A stretch of DNA of 64,000 nt from Mesorhizobium caraganae (lineage in GTDB: Bacteria; Pseudomonadota; Alphaproteobacteria; Rhizobiales; Rhizobiaceae), in contig NZ_JAFCGY010000004.1 in assembly GCF_016836705.1 (NCBI RefSeq), forward strand, positions 202,559-266,558, read 5' to 3'. The translations under genes and the position numbers were made by a program. The notes under the pieces were generated by a model, which saw only the letters and a program-made list of their open reading frames with translations, was not told where the DNA came from and did not search any database. Shown one piece after another: positions 1-9,189 of this stretch (positions are counted from its first letter, which is position 1; the number at the start of each line of letters is the position of its first letter).

Positions 1-541
1 CGCCGCGGCCGATCAGGCCGAGCTCGGAAATGCCGGCGACTTCCGTGGTGAAGCGGACGCAGCGCGTGCAGTGGATGCAGCGGTTCATCACCGTCTTGAC
101 CAGCGGGCCGATATACTTGTCTTCGACCGCGCGCTTGTTCTCGTGATAGCGCGAGGAGTCGACGCCGAAGGCCATCGCCTGGTCCTGCAGGTCGCACTCG
201 CCGCCCTGGTCGCAGATCGGGCAGTCCAGCGGATGGTTGATCAGCAGGAACTCCATCACGCCTTCCCGGGCCTTCTTGACCATCGGCGTGTTGGTGAAGA
301 TTTCCGGCGGCTCGCCATTCGGGCCGGGGCGCAGGTCGCGCACGCCCATGGCGCAGGAGGCCTGCGGCTTGGGCGGCCCGCCCTTCACCTCGATCAGGCA
401 CATGCGGCAATTGCCGGCGATCGACAGCCGCTCATGGAAGCAGAAGCGCGGCACTTCCGCGCCAGCGTCCTCTGCCGCCTGCAGCAGCGTATAGTGGTCG
501 GGTACCGTGATCTCTTTCCCGTCGACCTTGAGCTTTGCCAT
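1..541 (-). CDS. nuoG: NADH-quinone oxidoreductase subunit G, N-terminal part
   Basis: This is the iron-sulfur subunit of the peripheral arm of respiratory complex I. About 180 N-terminal codons are present and the gene continues past the left edge. The 2Fe-2S ligands Cys34, Cys45, Cys48 and Cys63 are visible, followed by the [17 protein letters not shown] segment and an [11 protein letters not shown] 4Fe-4S motif near the window edge. Its ATG (541-539) shares one base with the TGA of the upstream pentapeptide-repeat gene, so the two are translationally coupled. Family assignment is secure; only the missing C-terminus is unknown. Confidence 0.95.
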   Translation of the reverse strand, partial: MAKLKVDGKEITVPDHYTLLQAAEDAGAEVPRFCFHERLSIAGNCRMCLIEVKGGPPKPQASCAMGVRDLRPGPNGEPPEIFTNTPMVKKAREGVMEFLLINHPLDCPICDQGGECDLQDQAMAFGVDSSRYHENKRAVEDKYIGPLVKTVMNRCIHCTRCVRFTTEVAGISELGLIGRG

Positions 542-822
542 CAATTGCCCCCGGCGGTCTGCGCCGTCTCATATGCCTGAAACAGATCGCTCAGCTTGAT
601 GCCATTGATCATCATGCCGGCGACTTCAGCGTTTTCTATCTTCAAATTGCTCATATTCACATTGGTGAAAAACGCGTTCGAGAGGTTCGCGTCTTCGACC
701 CGGACGGCCGACAGGTTGACGTTGCGAAACTGCGTGTTCGACAGGTTCACATCGTCAAATCTGGAGTTGCTCGCGAAGGCATTGCGCACATCGAGAACAT
801 CGCTCCTGTCGTGGACATCCAT
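541..822 (-). CDS. pentapeptide-repeat protein inside the nuo operon
   Basis: A 93-residue protein built largely of tandem pentapeptides of the A(D/N)LXX type, such as VNLSN, VNLSA, ANLSN and VNMSN, at roughly residues 20-75. Such repeats fold as a right-handed quadrilateral beta-helix. No signal peptide or membrane segment is seen. It lies between the helix-hairpin-helix gene (10 bases upstream) and nuoG (one-base overlap), so it is part of the nuo transcript. It is not a standard complex I subunit. A role in assembly is possible but is inference only. Confidence 0.8.
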   Translation of the reverse strand: MDVHDRSDVLDVRNAFASNSRFDDVNLSNTQFRNVNLSAVRVEDANLSNAFFTNVNMSNLKIENAEVAGMMINGIKLSDLFQAYETAQTAGGN

Positions 823-831
823 ACCTGCCCC

Positions 832-1524
832 CTACCTCTTCGCCTTGGCGGCGAGCGTCAGCGCCGCCGCCTGGCGGGTCCACTCGTCGCGGCCGACGCG
901 GCCCTTGAGCGACAGGTAATCCTCGACCCAGGCGATCTCTTCTGGCGTCCATGCGGCGATCTGGGCAAAGGTCCAGATGCCGAGGCCGTTCAGCACCTTT
1001 TCCAGCTTCGGCCCGACGCCCGCTATCGCCTTGAGATCAGACGGCTTGGACGGGCGCGCAATGGTCTTGGGCTGCCTGAAATCCTCCGGCATCAACCCAG
1101 TCGTCGCGTCTTCGGCAACCGGATCTGCCTTCTCCGGCTCGGCATCGACGGTGCGAGCGGCAATATCGGTCACGTCCTGCGCAAAAGTCTGCGCCTCGGC
1201 GATCAGGGTTTTGGTCGCGGCGCGCGCCTTGGTGGCGGGGGCTGTCTCCGAATAACGCTCGGCGCGCTGCTCGAAATCGTCAATGATCGGCTGGAAAATC
1301 CGCTGCGATGTCTCGACAGCACCCGACCATGCGCCGAGCCAGACGCCAAAGGCATGGTTGGCAAGGCCGAAGCCCAGCGCCGACATGGCGGCGGCACCGG
1401 CCACAGGATGCGCGAGAAGGTTGACGGCGCTGGCCATCTCCTTCGGCATCATTGTGGTCAGGTCGCGGTTCATTTTCTCAAGTTCATCCAATTTGGGCAT
1501 CAAAGGGTTCGAATACGGCGCCAT
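832..1524 (-). CDS. helix-hairpin-helix domain protein of the nuo operon
   Basis: A 230-residue protein. The C-terminal 65 residues carry the motif IAGVGPKLEKVLNGLG followed by WTFAQIAAW and a GRVGRDEW segment. This is a helix-hairpin-helix-like domain of the type grouped with predicted 5' nuclease-like proteins, and it closely resembles the C-terminus of NuoE in the same operon. The N-terminal half has a weakly hydrophobic, Ala/Gly-rich stretch around residues 35-70 and then a helical, Ala/Thr/Glu-rich part. The ATG at 1524 was chosen because an AGGAG lies just upstream. Function is unknown; context suggests complex I assembly or stability. Confidence 0.8.
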   Translation of the reverse strand: MAPYSNPLMPKLDELEKMNRDLTTMMPKEMASAVNLLAHPVAGAAAMSALGFGLANHAFGVWLGAWSGAVETSQRIFQPIIDDFEQRAERYSETAPATKARAATKTLIAEAQTFAQDVTDIAARTVDAEPEKADPVAEDATTGLMPEDFRQPKTIARPSKPSDLKAIAGVGPKLEKVLNGLGIWTFAQIAAWTPEEIAWVEDYLSLKGRVGRDEWTRQAAALTLAAKAKR

Positions 1525-1599
1525 AGAAATCTCCTGGTCGTTTCTTCGTCTGCCCCGCCCCGATATGTCAGTCCCGGGCTTCACGCCCGTATTTCACAT

Positions 1600-2904
1600 C
1601 TATTCCGCTGCCACCATCACCGGCTCGGCCCGGTGCGCGTTGCGCGAAAACTCGTCGATGCGCCGCTCCACCTCACCGCGGAAATGCCGCATCAAGCCCT
1701 GGATCGGCCATGCCGCCGCATCGCCCAGCGCGCAGATCGTATGGCCTTCGACCTGCTTGGTCACGTCGAGCAGCATGTCGATCTCGCGCTTCTGCGCCTC
1801 GCCGCGCACCAGCCGTTCCATCACCCGCCACATCCAGCCGGTGCCTTCGCGGCACGGCGTGCACTGGCCGCAGCTCTCATGCTTGTAGAAATACGAAAGC
1901 CTCGCGATCGCTTTCACGATATCGGTCGACTTGTCCATGACGATGACAGCTGCTGTGCCGAGGCCCGATTTCAGGTCGCGCAGCGCGTCGAAATCCATCG
2001 GCGCATCGATGATCTGTTCGGCCGGCACCAGCGGCACCGAAGCGCCGCCCGGAATGACCGCAAGCAGATTGTCCCAGCCGCCGCGAATGCCGCCGCAATG
2101 CGTCTCTATCAGCTCGCGGAACGGGATCGACATCGCCTCTTCGACGGTGCACGGATTGTTGACGTGACCGGAGATGCAAAACAGCTTGGTGCCGACATTG
2201 TTGGGCCGGCCGAAGGACGAGAACCAGGCCGCACCACGGCGCAGAATGGTCGGCGCCACCGCGATCGACTCGACATTGTTCACGGTTGTCGGACAACCGT
2301 ACAAGCCGACATTGGCCGGGAATGGCGGCTTCAGCCGCGGCTGGCCCTTCTTGCCTTCGAGGCTTTCGAGCAGCGCTGTCTCCTCGCCGCAGATGTAGGC
2401 GCCGGCGCCGTGATGCATATAGATGTCGAAATCGTAGCCGGACGTGTTGTTCTTGCCGATCAGCTTGGCCTCATAGGCCTCGTCGATGGCGCGCTGCAGC
2501 GCCTCGCGCTCCCTGACGAACTCGCCGCGCACATAGATGTAGGCGGCGACCGCGCCCATGGCGAAGCCGGCAATGAACGAGCCCTCGACCAGCGTGTGCG
2601 GATCGTTGCGCAATATGTCGCGGTCCTTGCACGTGCCGGGCTCGGATTCGTCGGCATTAACAACGAGATAGCTCGGCCTTCCGTCGCTCTGCTTGGGCAT
2701 GAACGACCATTTCAGCCCGGTCGGGAAGCCGGCGCCGCCACGCCCGCGCAGGCCCGACGCCTTCATTTCGTTGACGATCCATTCGCGGCCCTTGGCGATG
2801 ATGCCGGGCGTGTTGTCCCAAGCGCCGCGCGCCATGGCGCCGGCCAGCGACTTGTCGAAGAGGCCGTAGATGTTGTTGAAGATGCGGTCTTGATCCTGAA
2901 GCAT
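1600..2904 (-). CDS. nuoF: NADH-quinone oxidoreductase subunit F
   Basis: The NADH- and FMN-binding subunit of complex I, 434 residues, the usual length. The glycine-rich [13 protein letters not shown] segment near residue 35 is the nucleotide/FMN site, and [15 protein letters not shown] in the C-terminal third supplies ligands of the N3 4Fe-4S cluster, with a fourth Cys in TICALGD. The start is the ATG of MLQDQDRIF, ten bases after the nuoE stop; the frame stays open further upstream but inside nuoE. It is followed after 75 bases by the helix-hairpin-helix gene. Confidence 0.97.
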   Translation of the reverse strand: MLQDQDRIFNNIYGLFDKSLAGAMARGAWDNTPGIIAKGREWIVNEMKASGLRGRGGAGFPTGLKWSFMPKQSDGRPSYLVVNADESEPGTCKDRDILRNDPHTLVEGSFIAGFAMGAVAAYIYVRGEFVREREALQRAIDEAYEAKLIGKNNTSGYDFDIYMHHGAGAYICGEETALLESLEGKKGQPRLKPPFPANVGLYGCPTTVNNVESIAVAPTILRRGAAWFSSFGRPNNVGTKLFCISGHVNNPCTVEEAMSIPFRELIETHCGGIRGGWDNLLAVIPGGASVPLVPAEQIIDAPMDFDALRDLKSGLGTAAVIVMDKSTDIVKAIARLSYFYKHESCGQCTPCREGTGWMWRVMERLVRGEAQKREIDMLLDVTKQVEGHTICALGDAAAWPIQGLMRHFRGEVERRIDEFSRNAHRAEPVMVAAE

Positions 2905-2914
2905 GTTTCGTCCC

Positions 2915-4201
2915 TCAGACCGGCTTCTTGCCGAAGACGCGGATGTATTCGGCGACGCCGCCCTTGGCGAGCGCCTTGGCTTGGCCGACCCAGTCGTCGC
3001 GGTCGATGCGGCCACTGAAGGCGAGATAGCCGTCCATCCAGTCGCGCTCGGCCTTCTTCCACGAAGCGACCTGCGCGAAGGTGAAGATGCCCAGAGTGTG
3101 CAGGATACCCTCGATCTTCGGGCCGACGCCTGAGATCAGCTTGAGATCATCGACCGCGACCGGCCTGTCGATGCCAGCGGGACGGTTCTTGTCTTGGAGC
3201 GACGGTTTTGCCGGCTTGGCGGCTGGAATCTTGACTTCCGGCGCCTTGAAGGCAGTCGCCGGCTCGGCTTTGTTCCTGGGGCCGCTACGCTGTTTCGAGA
3301 CCTCCTCGACTTCCGGCGCAGCCAGATTGGCATTGGCAGCCGAATGCAGCGGTGCGGCAACGCTCGCTGCTTTTTCCACCTCGGGCGCGACCTTGACCGG
3401 CGATGGCGACTTCAGAGCCGGACTGGTCTCTGGAGCATCGGTCTTTGGCTTGCCGGCCTTGGACGGAGCAACCGGCGCTGCGGCCGGCGCCTGCGAAACC
3501 GTAGCGGCCGGCGCAACCACGGCTGGCGCCGTTTTTGCAGCCTTGGTCGCCGCTTTGGCTTCCTTGTCGCGCGTCGCCTTGAGGATCGCCTTTTCGCTCT
3601 TCAGCGTCGTCAGGCCAGGCGCCGGCTCGGAGCCGGTTCGACCATTCTGCGGTCCCGTGGGAACCGTGGCACCCTTGCCCGCATCGTAAAGATCGATGAT
3701 TTCGGCCAGCCGTTCCGGCGTCAGGTCCTCGAACGTGTCCTTGAACACCATGACCATCGGCGCGTTGACGCAGGCGCCGAGGCACTCGACCTCCTCCCAC
3801 GACAGCGTGCCCTTGTCGTTGGTGTGGAACTGGTCGTGGTGGATCTTCGAGCGGCACACGTCCATCAGCGCTTCCGAGCCGCGCAGCATGCAGGGCGTGG
3901 TGCCACAGACCTGGATATGCGCGCGCGTGCCGACCGGATTGAGCTGGTACTGCGTGTAGAAGGTCGCGACCTCGAGCCCGCGGATGCGCGGCATGCCGAG
4001 CATGTCGGAAATAGTCTCGATCGCCGCCTTGGTGACCCAGCCTTCCTGCTCCTGCGCGATCATCAGCAAGGGAATGATCGCCGACTGCTCGCGACCCTTC
4101 GGATATTTCTTGATCCATTGCTTGGCCGCTGCCGCATTCGCTCGGTTGAAGGCGAAGGTGGCTGGCTGGACGCTGGCTTCTGCGAGACGGCGGACTGACA
4201 T
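2915..4201 (-). CDS. nuoE: NADH-quinone oxidoreductase subunit E with C-terminal extension
   Basis: The 24-kDa 2Fe-2S subunit of complex I. Residues 1-185 are the thioredoxin-like NuoE domain with ligands Cys99, Cys104, Cys140 and Cys144. The protein is 428 residues, about twice the core length. A low-complexity Ala/Pro/Lys linker (about 190-340) joins the core to a helix-hairpin-helix-like domain ([33 protein letters not shown]) that is paralogous to the separate protein at 832-1524. The ATG directly abuts the nuoD stop codon. Similar extended NuoE proteins are known in rhizobia; the function of the tail is not. Confidence 0.95.
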   Translation of the reverse strand: MSVRRLAEASVQPATFAFNRANAAAAKQWIKKYPKGREQSAIIPLLMIAQEQEGWVTKAAIETISDMLGMPRIRGLEVATFYTQYQLNPVGTRAHIQVCGTTPCMLRGSEALMDVCRSKIHHDQFHTNDKGTLSWEEVECLGACVNAPMVMVFKDTFEDLTPERLAEIIDLYDAGKGATVPTGPQNGRTGSEPAPGLTTLKSEKAILKATRDKEAKAATKAAKTAPAVVAPAATVSQAPAAAPVAPSKAGKPKTDAPETSPALKSPSPVKVAPEVEKAASVAAPLHSAANANLAAPEVEEVSKQRSGPRNKAEPATAFKAPEVKIPAAKPAKPSLQDKNRPAGIDRPVAVDDLKLISGVGPKIEGILHTLGIFTFAQVASWKKAERDWMDGYLAFSGRIDRDDWVGQAKALAKGGVAEYIRVFGKKPV

Positions 4202-5392
4202 TTAGCGATCGACCTCACCAAACACGATGTCGAGGGAGCCGAGAACGGCGGTGACGTCGGCCAGCATGTGGCCACGGCAGAGGAAATCCATGGCCTGCAG
4301 ATGCGCGAAGCCCGGCGCGCGCAGCTTGCAGCGGTACGGCTTGTTGGTGCCGTCGGAGACGAGATAAACGCCGAACTCGCCCTTCGGCGCCTCGACGGCG
4401 GCATAGACCTCGCCCGCCGGCACGCGATAGCCTTCGGTGTAGAGCTTGAAGTGGTGGATCAGCGCTTCCATCGAGCGCTTCATCGCCTGGCGCTTGGGCG
4501 GCACCACCTTGCCGTCGAGATTCGACACCGGCCCGACGCTTTCCTTGCCGAGCAAGAGGTCGACGCACTGGCGCATGATCTTGGCCGACTGGCGCATTTC
4601 TTCCATGCGCACCAGATAACGATCGTAGCAGTCGCCGTTCTTGCCGATCGGGATGTCGAAATCCATCTCGGAATAGCATTCATAGGGCTGCGACTTGCGC
4701 AAATCCCAGGCAGCGCCCGAACCGCGCACCATGACGCCGGAAAAACCCCAGGCCCAGGCATCGGCCAGCGACACTGTGCCGATATCGACATTGCGCTGCT
4801 TGAAGATGCGGTTGCCGGTAAGCAGCTTGTCGAGATCGTCGAGCGACTTCAGGAACGGATCGATCCACTTGCCGATGTCCTCGACCAGCTTCGCCGGCAG
4901 GTCCTGGTGCACGCCGCCGGGGCGGAAATAGGCGGCATGCATGCGCGAGCCGGAAGCCCGCTCATAAAACACCATCAGCTTTTCACGTTCGACGAAGCCC
5001 CACAGCGGCGGCGTCAGCGCGCCGATGTCGAGCGCCTGTGTCGTCACATTGAGGATGTGCGACATGATGCGGCCGATCTCGCAATAAAGCACGCGGATCA
5101 GCTGCCCGCGCTTCGGCACCTCGATGCCGAGCAGCCGCTCGGCGGCGAGTGCGAAAGCATGCTCCTGGTTCATCGGCGCGCAATAGTCGAGCCGGTCGAG
5201 ATAGGGCACCGCCTGCAGATAGGTCTTGTGCTCGATCAGCTTTTCGGTGCCGCGATGCAACAAGCCGATATGCGGATCGACGCGATCGACCACTTCGCCG
5301 TCCAGCTCAAGCACCAACCTCAAAACACCATGCGCTGCAGGATGTTGAGGTCCAAAGTTGATGTTAAAATTGCGGACGGAGGTTTCGGCCAT
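4202..5392 (-). CDS. nuoD: NADH-quinone oxidoreductase subunit D
   Basis: The 49-kDa subunit, which forms part of the quinone-binding cavity with NuoB. At 396 residues it matches the family. The N-terminal [17 protein letters not shown] motif is diagnostic, as are [14 protein letters not shown] and the RAPGFAHLQ segment near the C-terminus. It lies 9 bases after nuoC and its TAA is immediately followed by the nuoE ATG, so the genes are one transcription unit. Confidence 0.98.
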   Translation of the reverse strand: MAETSVRNFNINFGPQHPAAHGVLRLVLELDGEVVDRVDPHIGLLHRGTEKLIEHKTYLQAVPYLDRLDYCAPMNQEHAFALAAERLLGIEVPKRGQLIRVLYCEIGRIMSHILNVTTQALDIGALTPPLWGFVEREKLMVFYERASGSRMHAAYFRPGGVHQDLPAKLVEDIGKWIDPFLKSLDDLDKLLTGNRIFKQRNVDIGTVSLADAWAWGFSGVMVRGSGAAWDLRKSQPYECYSEMDFDIPIGKNGDCYDRYLVRMEEMRQSAKIMRQCVDLLLGKESVGPVSNLDGKVVPPKRQAMKRSMEALIHHFKLYTEGYRVPAGEVYAAVEAPKGEFGVYLVSDGTNKPYRCKLRAPGFAHLQAMDFLCRGHMLADVTAVLGSLDIVFGEVDR

Positions 5393-5401
5393 TCTGGCGC
5401 C

Positions 5402-6007
5402 TCAATTCGTCTTGGCTTTTTCGTCCCCGGGCAGCACGTAGTCGGTGCCTTCCCACGGGGAAAGAAAATCGAAATTGCGGAATTCCTGCTTCAATTCCAC
5501 CGGCTCGTAGATCACGCGCTTGGCCTCGTCGTCGTAGCGGACTTCGACGAAACCGGTCAGCGGGAAATCCTTGCGCAGCGGGTGGCCCTCGAAGCCGTAA
5601 TCCGTGAGGATGCGGCGCAGGTCCGGATGGCCGGAGAATAGGACGCCATAGAGATCGTAGGTCTCGCGCTCGAACCAGTCGGCGCCGGGATAGACTGATG
5701 TCAGCGACGGCACCAGCGTCTCTTCGTCGGCCTGGACCTTGATGCGGATGCGCAAATTCTGCTTCGGCGACAACAGGTGATAGACGACATCGAAGCGCTT
5801 GATCCGCGACGGATAGTCGGCGCCGCAGACATCGATGATCGAGATGAACTGGCAGCGTGGATCGTCGCGCAGGAAGGTCGCCACGTCGATCAGGTCGCCG
5901 GGCTCGACGGAAATGCCGAGCTCACCATAGGCCAGCACCGCGTCTTTGACACGGCCCGGCAGCTTTTCGCCGAGATAGGTCGACAGTTCGCTAAGGGATG
6001 CGGCCAT
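5402..6007 (-). CDS. nuoC: NADH-quinone oxidoreductase subunit C
   Basis: The 30-kDa peripheral-arm subunit, 201 residues from the ATG of [16 protein letters not shown]. The signature [40 protein letters not shown] is present at about residues 110-150 (seen here in overlapping short motifs). C-terminal lysines and a [14 protein letters not shown] tail are usual for rhizobia. The frame is open further upstream, but only within nuoB. The start lies 4 bases after the nuoB stop codon. Confidence 0.97.
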   Translation of the reverse strand: MAASLSELSTYLGEKLPGRVKDAVLAYGELGISVEPGDLIDVATFLRDDPRCQFISIIDVCGADYPSRIKRFDVVYHLLSPKQNLRIRIKVQADEETLVPSLTSVYPGADWFERETYDLYGVLFSGHPDLRRILTDYGFEGHPLRKDFPLTGFVEVRYDDEAKRVIYEPVELKQEFRNFDFLSPWEGTDYVLPGDEKAKTN

Positions 6008-6011
6008 GGAT

Positions 6012-6593
6012 TTACCGTTCGATCGTGCCGGTGCGGCGAATCTTCTTCTGCAAGAGAAGAATGCCGTAGAGCAGCGCTTCGGCGCTTGGCGGGCAGCCGG
6101 GCACATAGATGTCGACCGGCACGATGCGGTCGCAGCCGCGCACCACCGAATAGGAATAGTGGTAGTAGCCGCCGCCATTGGCGCAGGAGCCCATCGAGAT
6201 GACGTAGCGCGGCTCCGGCATCTGGTCGTAGACCTTGCGCAGCGCCGGCGCCATCTTGTTGGTCAGCGTTCCCGCCACGATCATGATGTCGGACTGGCGC
6301 GGCGAGGCGCGCGGCGCAACGCCGAACCGCTCCGAATCATAGCGCGGCATCGAGGTGTGGATCATCTCGACGGCGCAACACGCCAGACCGAACGTCATGA
6401 ACATCAGCGAGCCGCTGCGCGCCCAGGTGATCAGCGCCTCGGTCGAGGTGACGAGAAACCCCTTGTCGGCGAGTTCATTGTTGATCTCGAGGAAGAACGG
6501 GTCGTCAGAACCGACCGGACGTCCGGTATTGGGGTCGATCAGGCCCTTGGGCTTCGGCGCGACGAGCGTACCGGAACTGTCGTTCAATCCCAT
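6012..6593 (-). CDS. nuoB: NADH-quinone oxidoreductase subunit B
   Basis: The PSST subunit, carrier of cluster N2, which passes electrons to quinone. It has 193 residues from [11 protein letters not shown]. Tandem cysteines in GLACCAVEM, Cys in [14 protein letters not shown] and Cys in [13 protein letters not shown] are the N2 ligands. The start was chosen because AAGGAG lies 7 bases upstream of this ATG; a start seven codons earlier has no such site. It overlaps the end of nuoA by 10 bases. Confidence 0.97.
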   Translation of the reverse strand: MGLNDSSGTLVAPKPKGLIDPNTGRPVGSDDPFFLEINNELADKGFLVTSTEALITWARSGSLMFMTFGLACCAVEMIHTSMPRYDSERFGVAPRASPRQSDIMIVAGTLTNKMAPALRKVYDQMPEPRYVISMGSCANGGGYYHYSYSVVRGCDRIVPVDIYVPGCPPSAEALLYGILLLQKKIRRTGTIER

Positions 6594-6949
6594 TCCAGCG
6601 CTCCTTTTTTCCATTCATAGGCAAAGCCGATGGTCAGCACCGCCAAAAACACCATCATCGACCAGAAACCGAGCATGCCGATCTTCGAGAACGACACCGC
6701 CCACGGGAACAGGAAGGCCACTTCCAGGTCGAAAATGATGAACAGGATCGACACCAGGTAGAAGCGGATGTCGAATTTCATGCGGGCATCATCAAAGGAG
6801 TTGAAGCCGCACTCATAAGCGGAAAGCTTTTCCGGGTCGGGACTGCGGTAGGCCACCAGGAACGGCGCTATGATAAGCGCCAGGCCGACGACCGCCGCCA
6901 CGGCGATGAAGAGGACGATGGGCAGGTACGAACTGAGCAGTGCGTTCAT
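6584..6949 (-). CDS. nuoA: NADH-quinone oxidoreductase subunit A
   Basis: Small membrane-arm subunit of complex I, 121 residues, with three predicted membrane helices (about 5-30, 62-85 and 92-112). The family signature [20 protein letters not shown] lies between helices 1 and 2. It is the first gene of the nuo operon; the ATG of [10 protein letters not shown] was taken rather than an upstream in-frame ATG because it gives the normal NuoA N-terminus. Confidence 0.96.
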   Translation of the reverse strand: MNALLSSYLPIVLFIAVAAVVGLALIIAPFLVAYRSPDPEKLSAYECGFNSFDDARMKFDIRFYLVSILFIIFDLEVAFLFPWAVSFSKIGMLGFWSMMVFLAVLTIGFAYEWKKGALEWD

Positions 6950-7278
6950 GCTGCGGCTTTCCGTTGGCGGCCAATCCACGTTGATTACAGCAACCAACCC
7001 TAATGCGGAAGCGTGACAGTTTAACCGCTGAACCGTTTTAGGTGCCTATGCTGCAACGCGGCGAGGGTTAGCGCAGGGCTTTCGGCGAAGCAAGTCAAAC
7101 CTTGTTCAAAACGCAGTGCTGGACGGCAGGTCGGGAAAAACTGGTCCGATCCGCTCCTGTTTGATTTCCTTCACTTTTTACTCCACTTTTGTCTCCTGAC
7201 ATGTCTCCCGCCATTTGCCTGCTAGCATGGTCGGAATCACCGGCTAAAAATCGGGCAAATGGATAGAGGCAAGGCACT
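6950..7278. other. intergenic region between nuoA and the divergent ycaQ-type gene
   Basis: About 330 bases with no convincing gene. It must hold the promoter of the nuo operon (minus) and that of the 7279 gene (plus). No clear -35/-10 pair stands out. A perfect 9-base inverted repeat, CCATTTGCC (7211-7219) and GGCAAATGG (7254-7262), lies just upstream of the plus-strand gene and could be an operator or leader hairpin. Confidence 0.5.
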
Positions 7279-8481
7279 TTGACGAAGGACAAAATTTCAC
7301 TCGCGACGGCCAGGCGGATCGCACTCGCAGCGCAAGGGTTTCTCGATCCCCGGCCGGGCGGCACGCCCGACCGCCGCCACCTCGCCCGCGTGCTCTCGCG
7401 CACCGGCCTGCTGCAGATCGATTCCGTCAGCGCCGTGGTGCGCGCCCATTATATGCCGCTCTACTCCCGCCTTGGCCCCTACCCGCTCGCCTTGCTCGAC
7501 AATGCCGCCCTCACCCGCAAGCGCACGGTGTTCGAATACTGGGCGCATGAGGCCTCTTTCCTGCCGGTCGAGACCTGGCCGCTGATGCGCTGGCGCATGC
7601 AGCGTGCCGAGGGCGGCGACGAAATGTATCTGGGCCTCGCCAAATGGGGCCGCGAACACGCCGCCTATATCGAAGATATCTACCGCGCGGTCGCCGAGCG
7701 CGGCCCGATTGCCGCTTCGGCGCTCGAAGGCCAGAAGGGCTCGGGCGGCTGGTGGGGCTGGAGCCATGCCAAGCATGCCTTCGAATGGCTGTTCTGGGCC
7801 GGCCGCATCACCACAGCGCACCGCCGCGGCTTTGAGCGTTTCTACGATCTGCCCGAGCGCGTGCTGCCTCAGGCGATCCTCGATCTGCCGGTGCCGGCCG
7901 CCGAGGACGCGCATCGCGAGTTGCTGCGCATTTCTGCCCGCGCCCACGGCATCGCGACATCTGGCGATTTGCGCGACTATTTCCGCCTGTCGCCGGCCGA
8001 CATGAAGGGACGGCTGGAGGAGTTGGTCGACGCGGGAGAGCTTTTGCCGGTGCGCGTCGAAGGCTGGGACAAACCGGCTTACCTCTACAAGGACGCCCGC
8101 CTGCCGCGAAAAATCGAGGCGCGCGCGCTGCTGGCGCCGTTCGATCCCGTCGTCTTCGAACGCTCGCGCAGCGAGCGTCTGTTCGATTTCCACTACCGCA
8201 TCGAGATCTACACCCCCGCCGAAAAGCGGCAATATGGCTATTACGTGCTGCCATTCCTGCTCGGCGACCGGATCGTAGGGCGCGTCGACCTCAAAGCCGA
8301 CCGTCCCGCCAGCGTGCTGCGCGTCCACGCCGCCTATGCCGAGCCGGGGGCGCCGCCGGAGTCTGCTGCACAACTCTTCGAGGAATTGAAGCAGATGCAG
8401 GGCTGGCTTGGGCTCGAGCGCATCGAAGTGACGCCGGCCGGCGATTTGGGGCAGCCTTTGGCCGACATCGCCATGTCGTAG
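7279..8481 (+). CDS. YcaQ-family winged-helix DNA glycosylase
   Basis: A 400-residue winged helix-turn-helix protein of the YcaQ/AlkZ family (older name DUF1006). Characterised members unhook DNA interstrand crosslinks made by alkylating agents. The catalytic motif is visible as LLQIDSVSAVVRAHYMPLYSR near residue 45: it is QxD, as in the YcaQ (AlkX) branch, not the QxQ of AlkZ. C-terminal motifs LLAPFDPVVFERSR and RIVGRVDLKADR are also typical. The start is a TTG with GAGGCAAGG upstream. The gene ends 8 bases before the promoter of the cob operon. Confidence 0.85.
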   Translation: MTKDKISLATARRIALAAQGFLDPRPGGTPDRRHLARVLSRTGLLQIDSVSAVVRAHYMPLYSRLGPYPLALLDNAALTRKRTVFEYWAHEASFLPVETWPLMRWRMQRAEGGDEMYLGLAKWGREHAAYIEDIYRAVAERGPIAASALEGQKGSGGWWGWSHAKHAFEWLFWAGRITTAHRRGFERFYDLPERVLPQAILDLPVPAAEDAHRELLRISARAHGIATSGDLRDYFRLSPADMKGRLEELVDAGELLPVRVEGWDKPAYLYKDARLPRKIEARALLAPFDPVVFERSRSERLFDFHYRIEIYTPAEKRQYGYYVLPFLLGDRIVGRVDLKADRPASVLRVHAAYAEPGAPPESAAQLFEELKQMQGWLGLERIEVTPAGDLGQPLADIAMS

Positions 8482-8488
8482 CCGTGCG

Positions 8489-8517
8489 TTGACACCGCCG
8501 CTCGCAAAAGCCTAAAT
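8489..8517 (+). promoter_or_regulatory. candidate promoter of the cob operon
   Basis: TTGACA at 8489-8494, a 17-base spacer, and CTAAAT at 8512-8517. This would start transcription close to 8523, exactly where the riboswitch P1 stem begins. The -35 is consensus and the -10 is weak, so this is a prediction from position and spacing. Confidence 0.5.
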
Positions 8518-8522
8518 CCGCT

Positions 8523-8704
8523 GCAGACGGTCCCTTGCCCGCAACGGCAGGGGCTAAGAGGGAATGCGGTGCGGGATTTCGATCTCAAATCCGCGGCTGT
8601 CCCCGCAACTGTAAGCGAAGAGCCAAGGCCGAAAGCCACTGGGTAACACCGGGAAGGCGGCTAACCAAGGCGACGACTCGCGAGCCAGGAGACCTGCCGT
8701 CTGC
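8523..8704 (+). promoter_or_regulatory. cobalamin (AdoCbl) riboswitch
   Basis: The conserved B12 box, GCCAGGAGACCTGCC, lies at 8684-8698. A perfect 8-base P1 stem closes the element: GCAGACGG (8523-8530) with CCGTCTGC (8697-8704). Internal segments such as GGGAATGCGGTGCGGG and CCCCGCAACTGTAAGCGAAGAGCC match the class core. It precedes a cobalamin biosynthesis operon on the same strand, so it is expected to switch that operon off when adenosylcobalamin is plentiful. Confidence 0.95.
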
Positions 8705-8734
8705 GACAGAAGTATCCGATCGCCTGGCGGGTTT

Positions 8735-8756
8735 CCGGGCAAGGAGCCCGGTTTTT
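8735..8756 (+). terminator. riboswitch expression-platform hairpin
   Basis: CCGGGC (8735-8740), a five-base loop AAGGA, GCCCGG (8746-8751), then TTTTT (8752-8756). It lies 30 bases after the riboswitch core, as a rho-independent terminator would. The loop plus first stem base spells AAGGAG (8741-8746), which is the only good ribosome binding site for the TTG start at 8755. The hairpin could therefore act at transcription, translation or both. Confidence 0.8.
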
Positions 8757-9189
8757 GGACCAGAACAGCAGTTTTTCGGCTGGCACAGCGGATGTTTCGT
8801 CCGCCGATGGCGACGCCTTGGTCGGCGTCACCGTCATCGTCTGCGCCTCCTGCCGCGACGAGACCGGCTCAGACGCCCATCCCCGCGCTGGCGAATTGCT
8901 GGCTGAGGACACGCGCCGCGCCGCAGCCGATGACAACGTCCGTGTCCGCACGGTCGAATGCCTCGGCAACTGCAAGCGCCGCCTCAGCGCCGCCATCCTG
9001 CGCGACGGCTGCTGGAGCTATGTCTTCGGCGACCTGACCGCGACCAGCGGCGCCGATCTCGTCACCGGGGCAAAGCTCTTCGCCACCTCGACCGACGGCC
9101 TCATCCCCTGGCGCGGCCGGCCCGATTCCCTCAAGCGGGGCCTTGTTGCCCGCATCCCGCCCCTCGACATGCTGAAGGACTTGATATGA
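8755..9189 (+). CDS. DUF1636-family metal-binding protein of the cob operon
   Basis: A 144-residue protein of the small metal-binding family found beside cobW in rhizobial cobalamin operons. It has a thioredoxin-like 2Fe-2S ferredoxin appearance: CASCRDE near residue 30 and VECLGNCKRRLSAAI near residue 70. The proposed start is TTG at 8755, 8 bases after AAGGAG; the start codon lies in the T-run of the riboswitch hairpin. The TGA overlaps the ATG of cobW by four bases. Biochemical role is not established. Confidence 0.85.
   Translation: MDQNSSFSAGTADVSSADGDALVGVTVIVCASCRDETGSDAHPRAGELLAEDTRRAAADDNVRVRTVECLGNCKRRLSAAILRDGCWSYVFGDLTATSGADLVTGAKLFATSTDGLIPWRGRPDSLKRGLVARIPPLDMLKDLI

Noticed and set aside
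535..3018. Long plus-strand open frame opposite nuoF and its neighbours
   Set aside because: It is antisense to genes with clear complex I motifs, has His/Arg/Asp-rich composition and no recognisable domain; typical of high-GC antisense frames.
7095..7403. 102-codon minus-strand frame in the nuoA-ycaQ gap
   Set aside because: Overlaps the start of the YcaQ gene, low-complexity Arg-rich N-terminus, no ribosome binding site or recognised motif.
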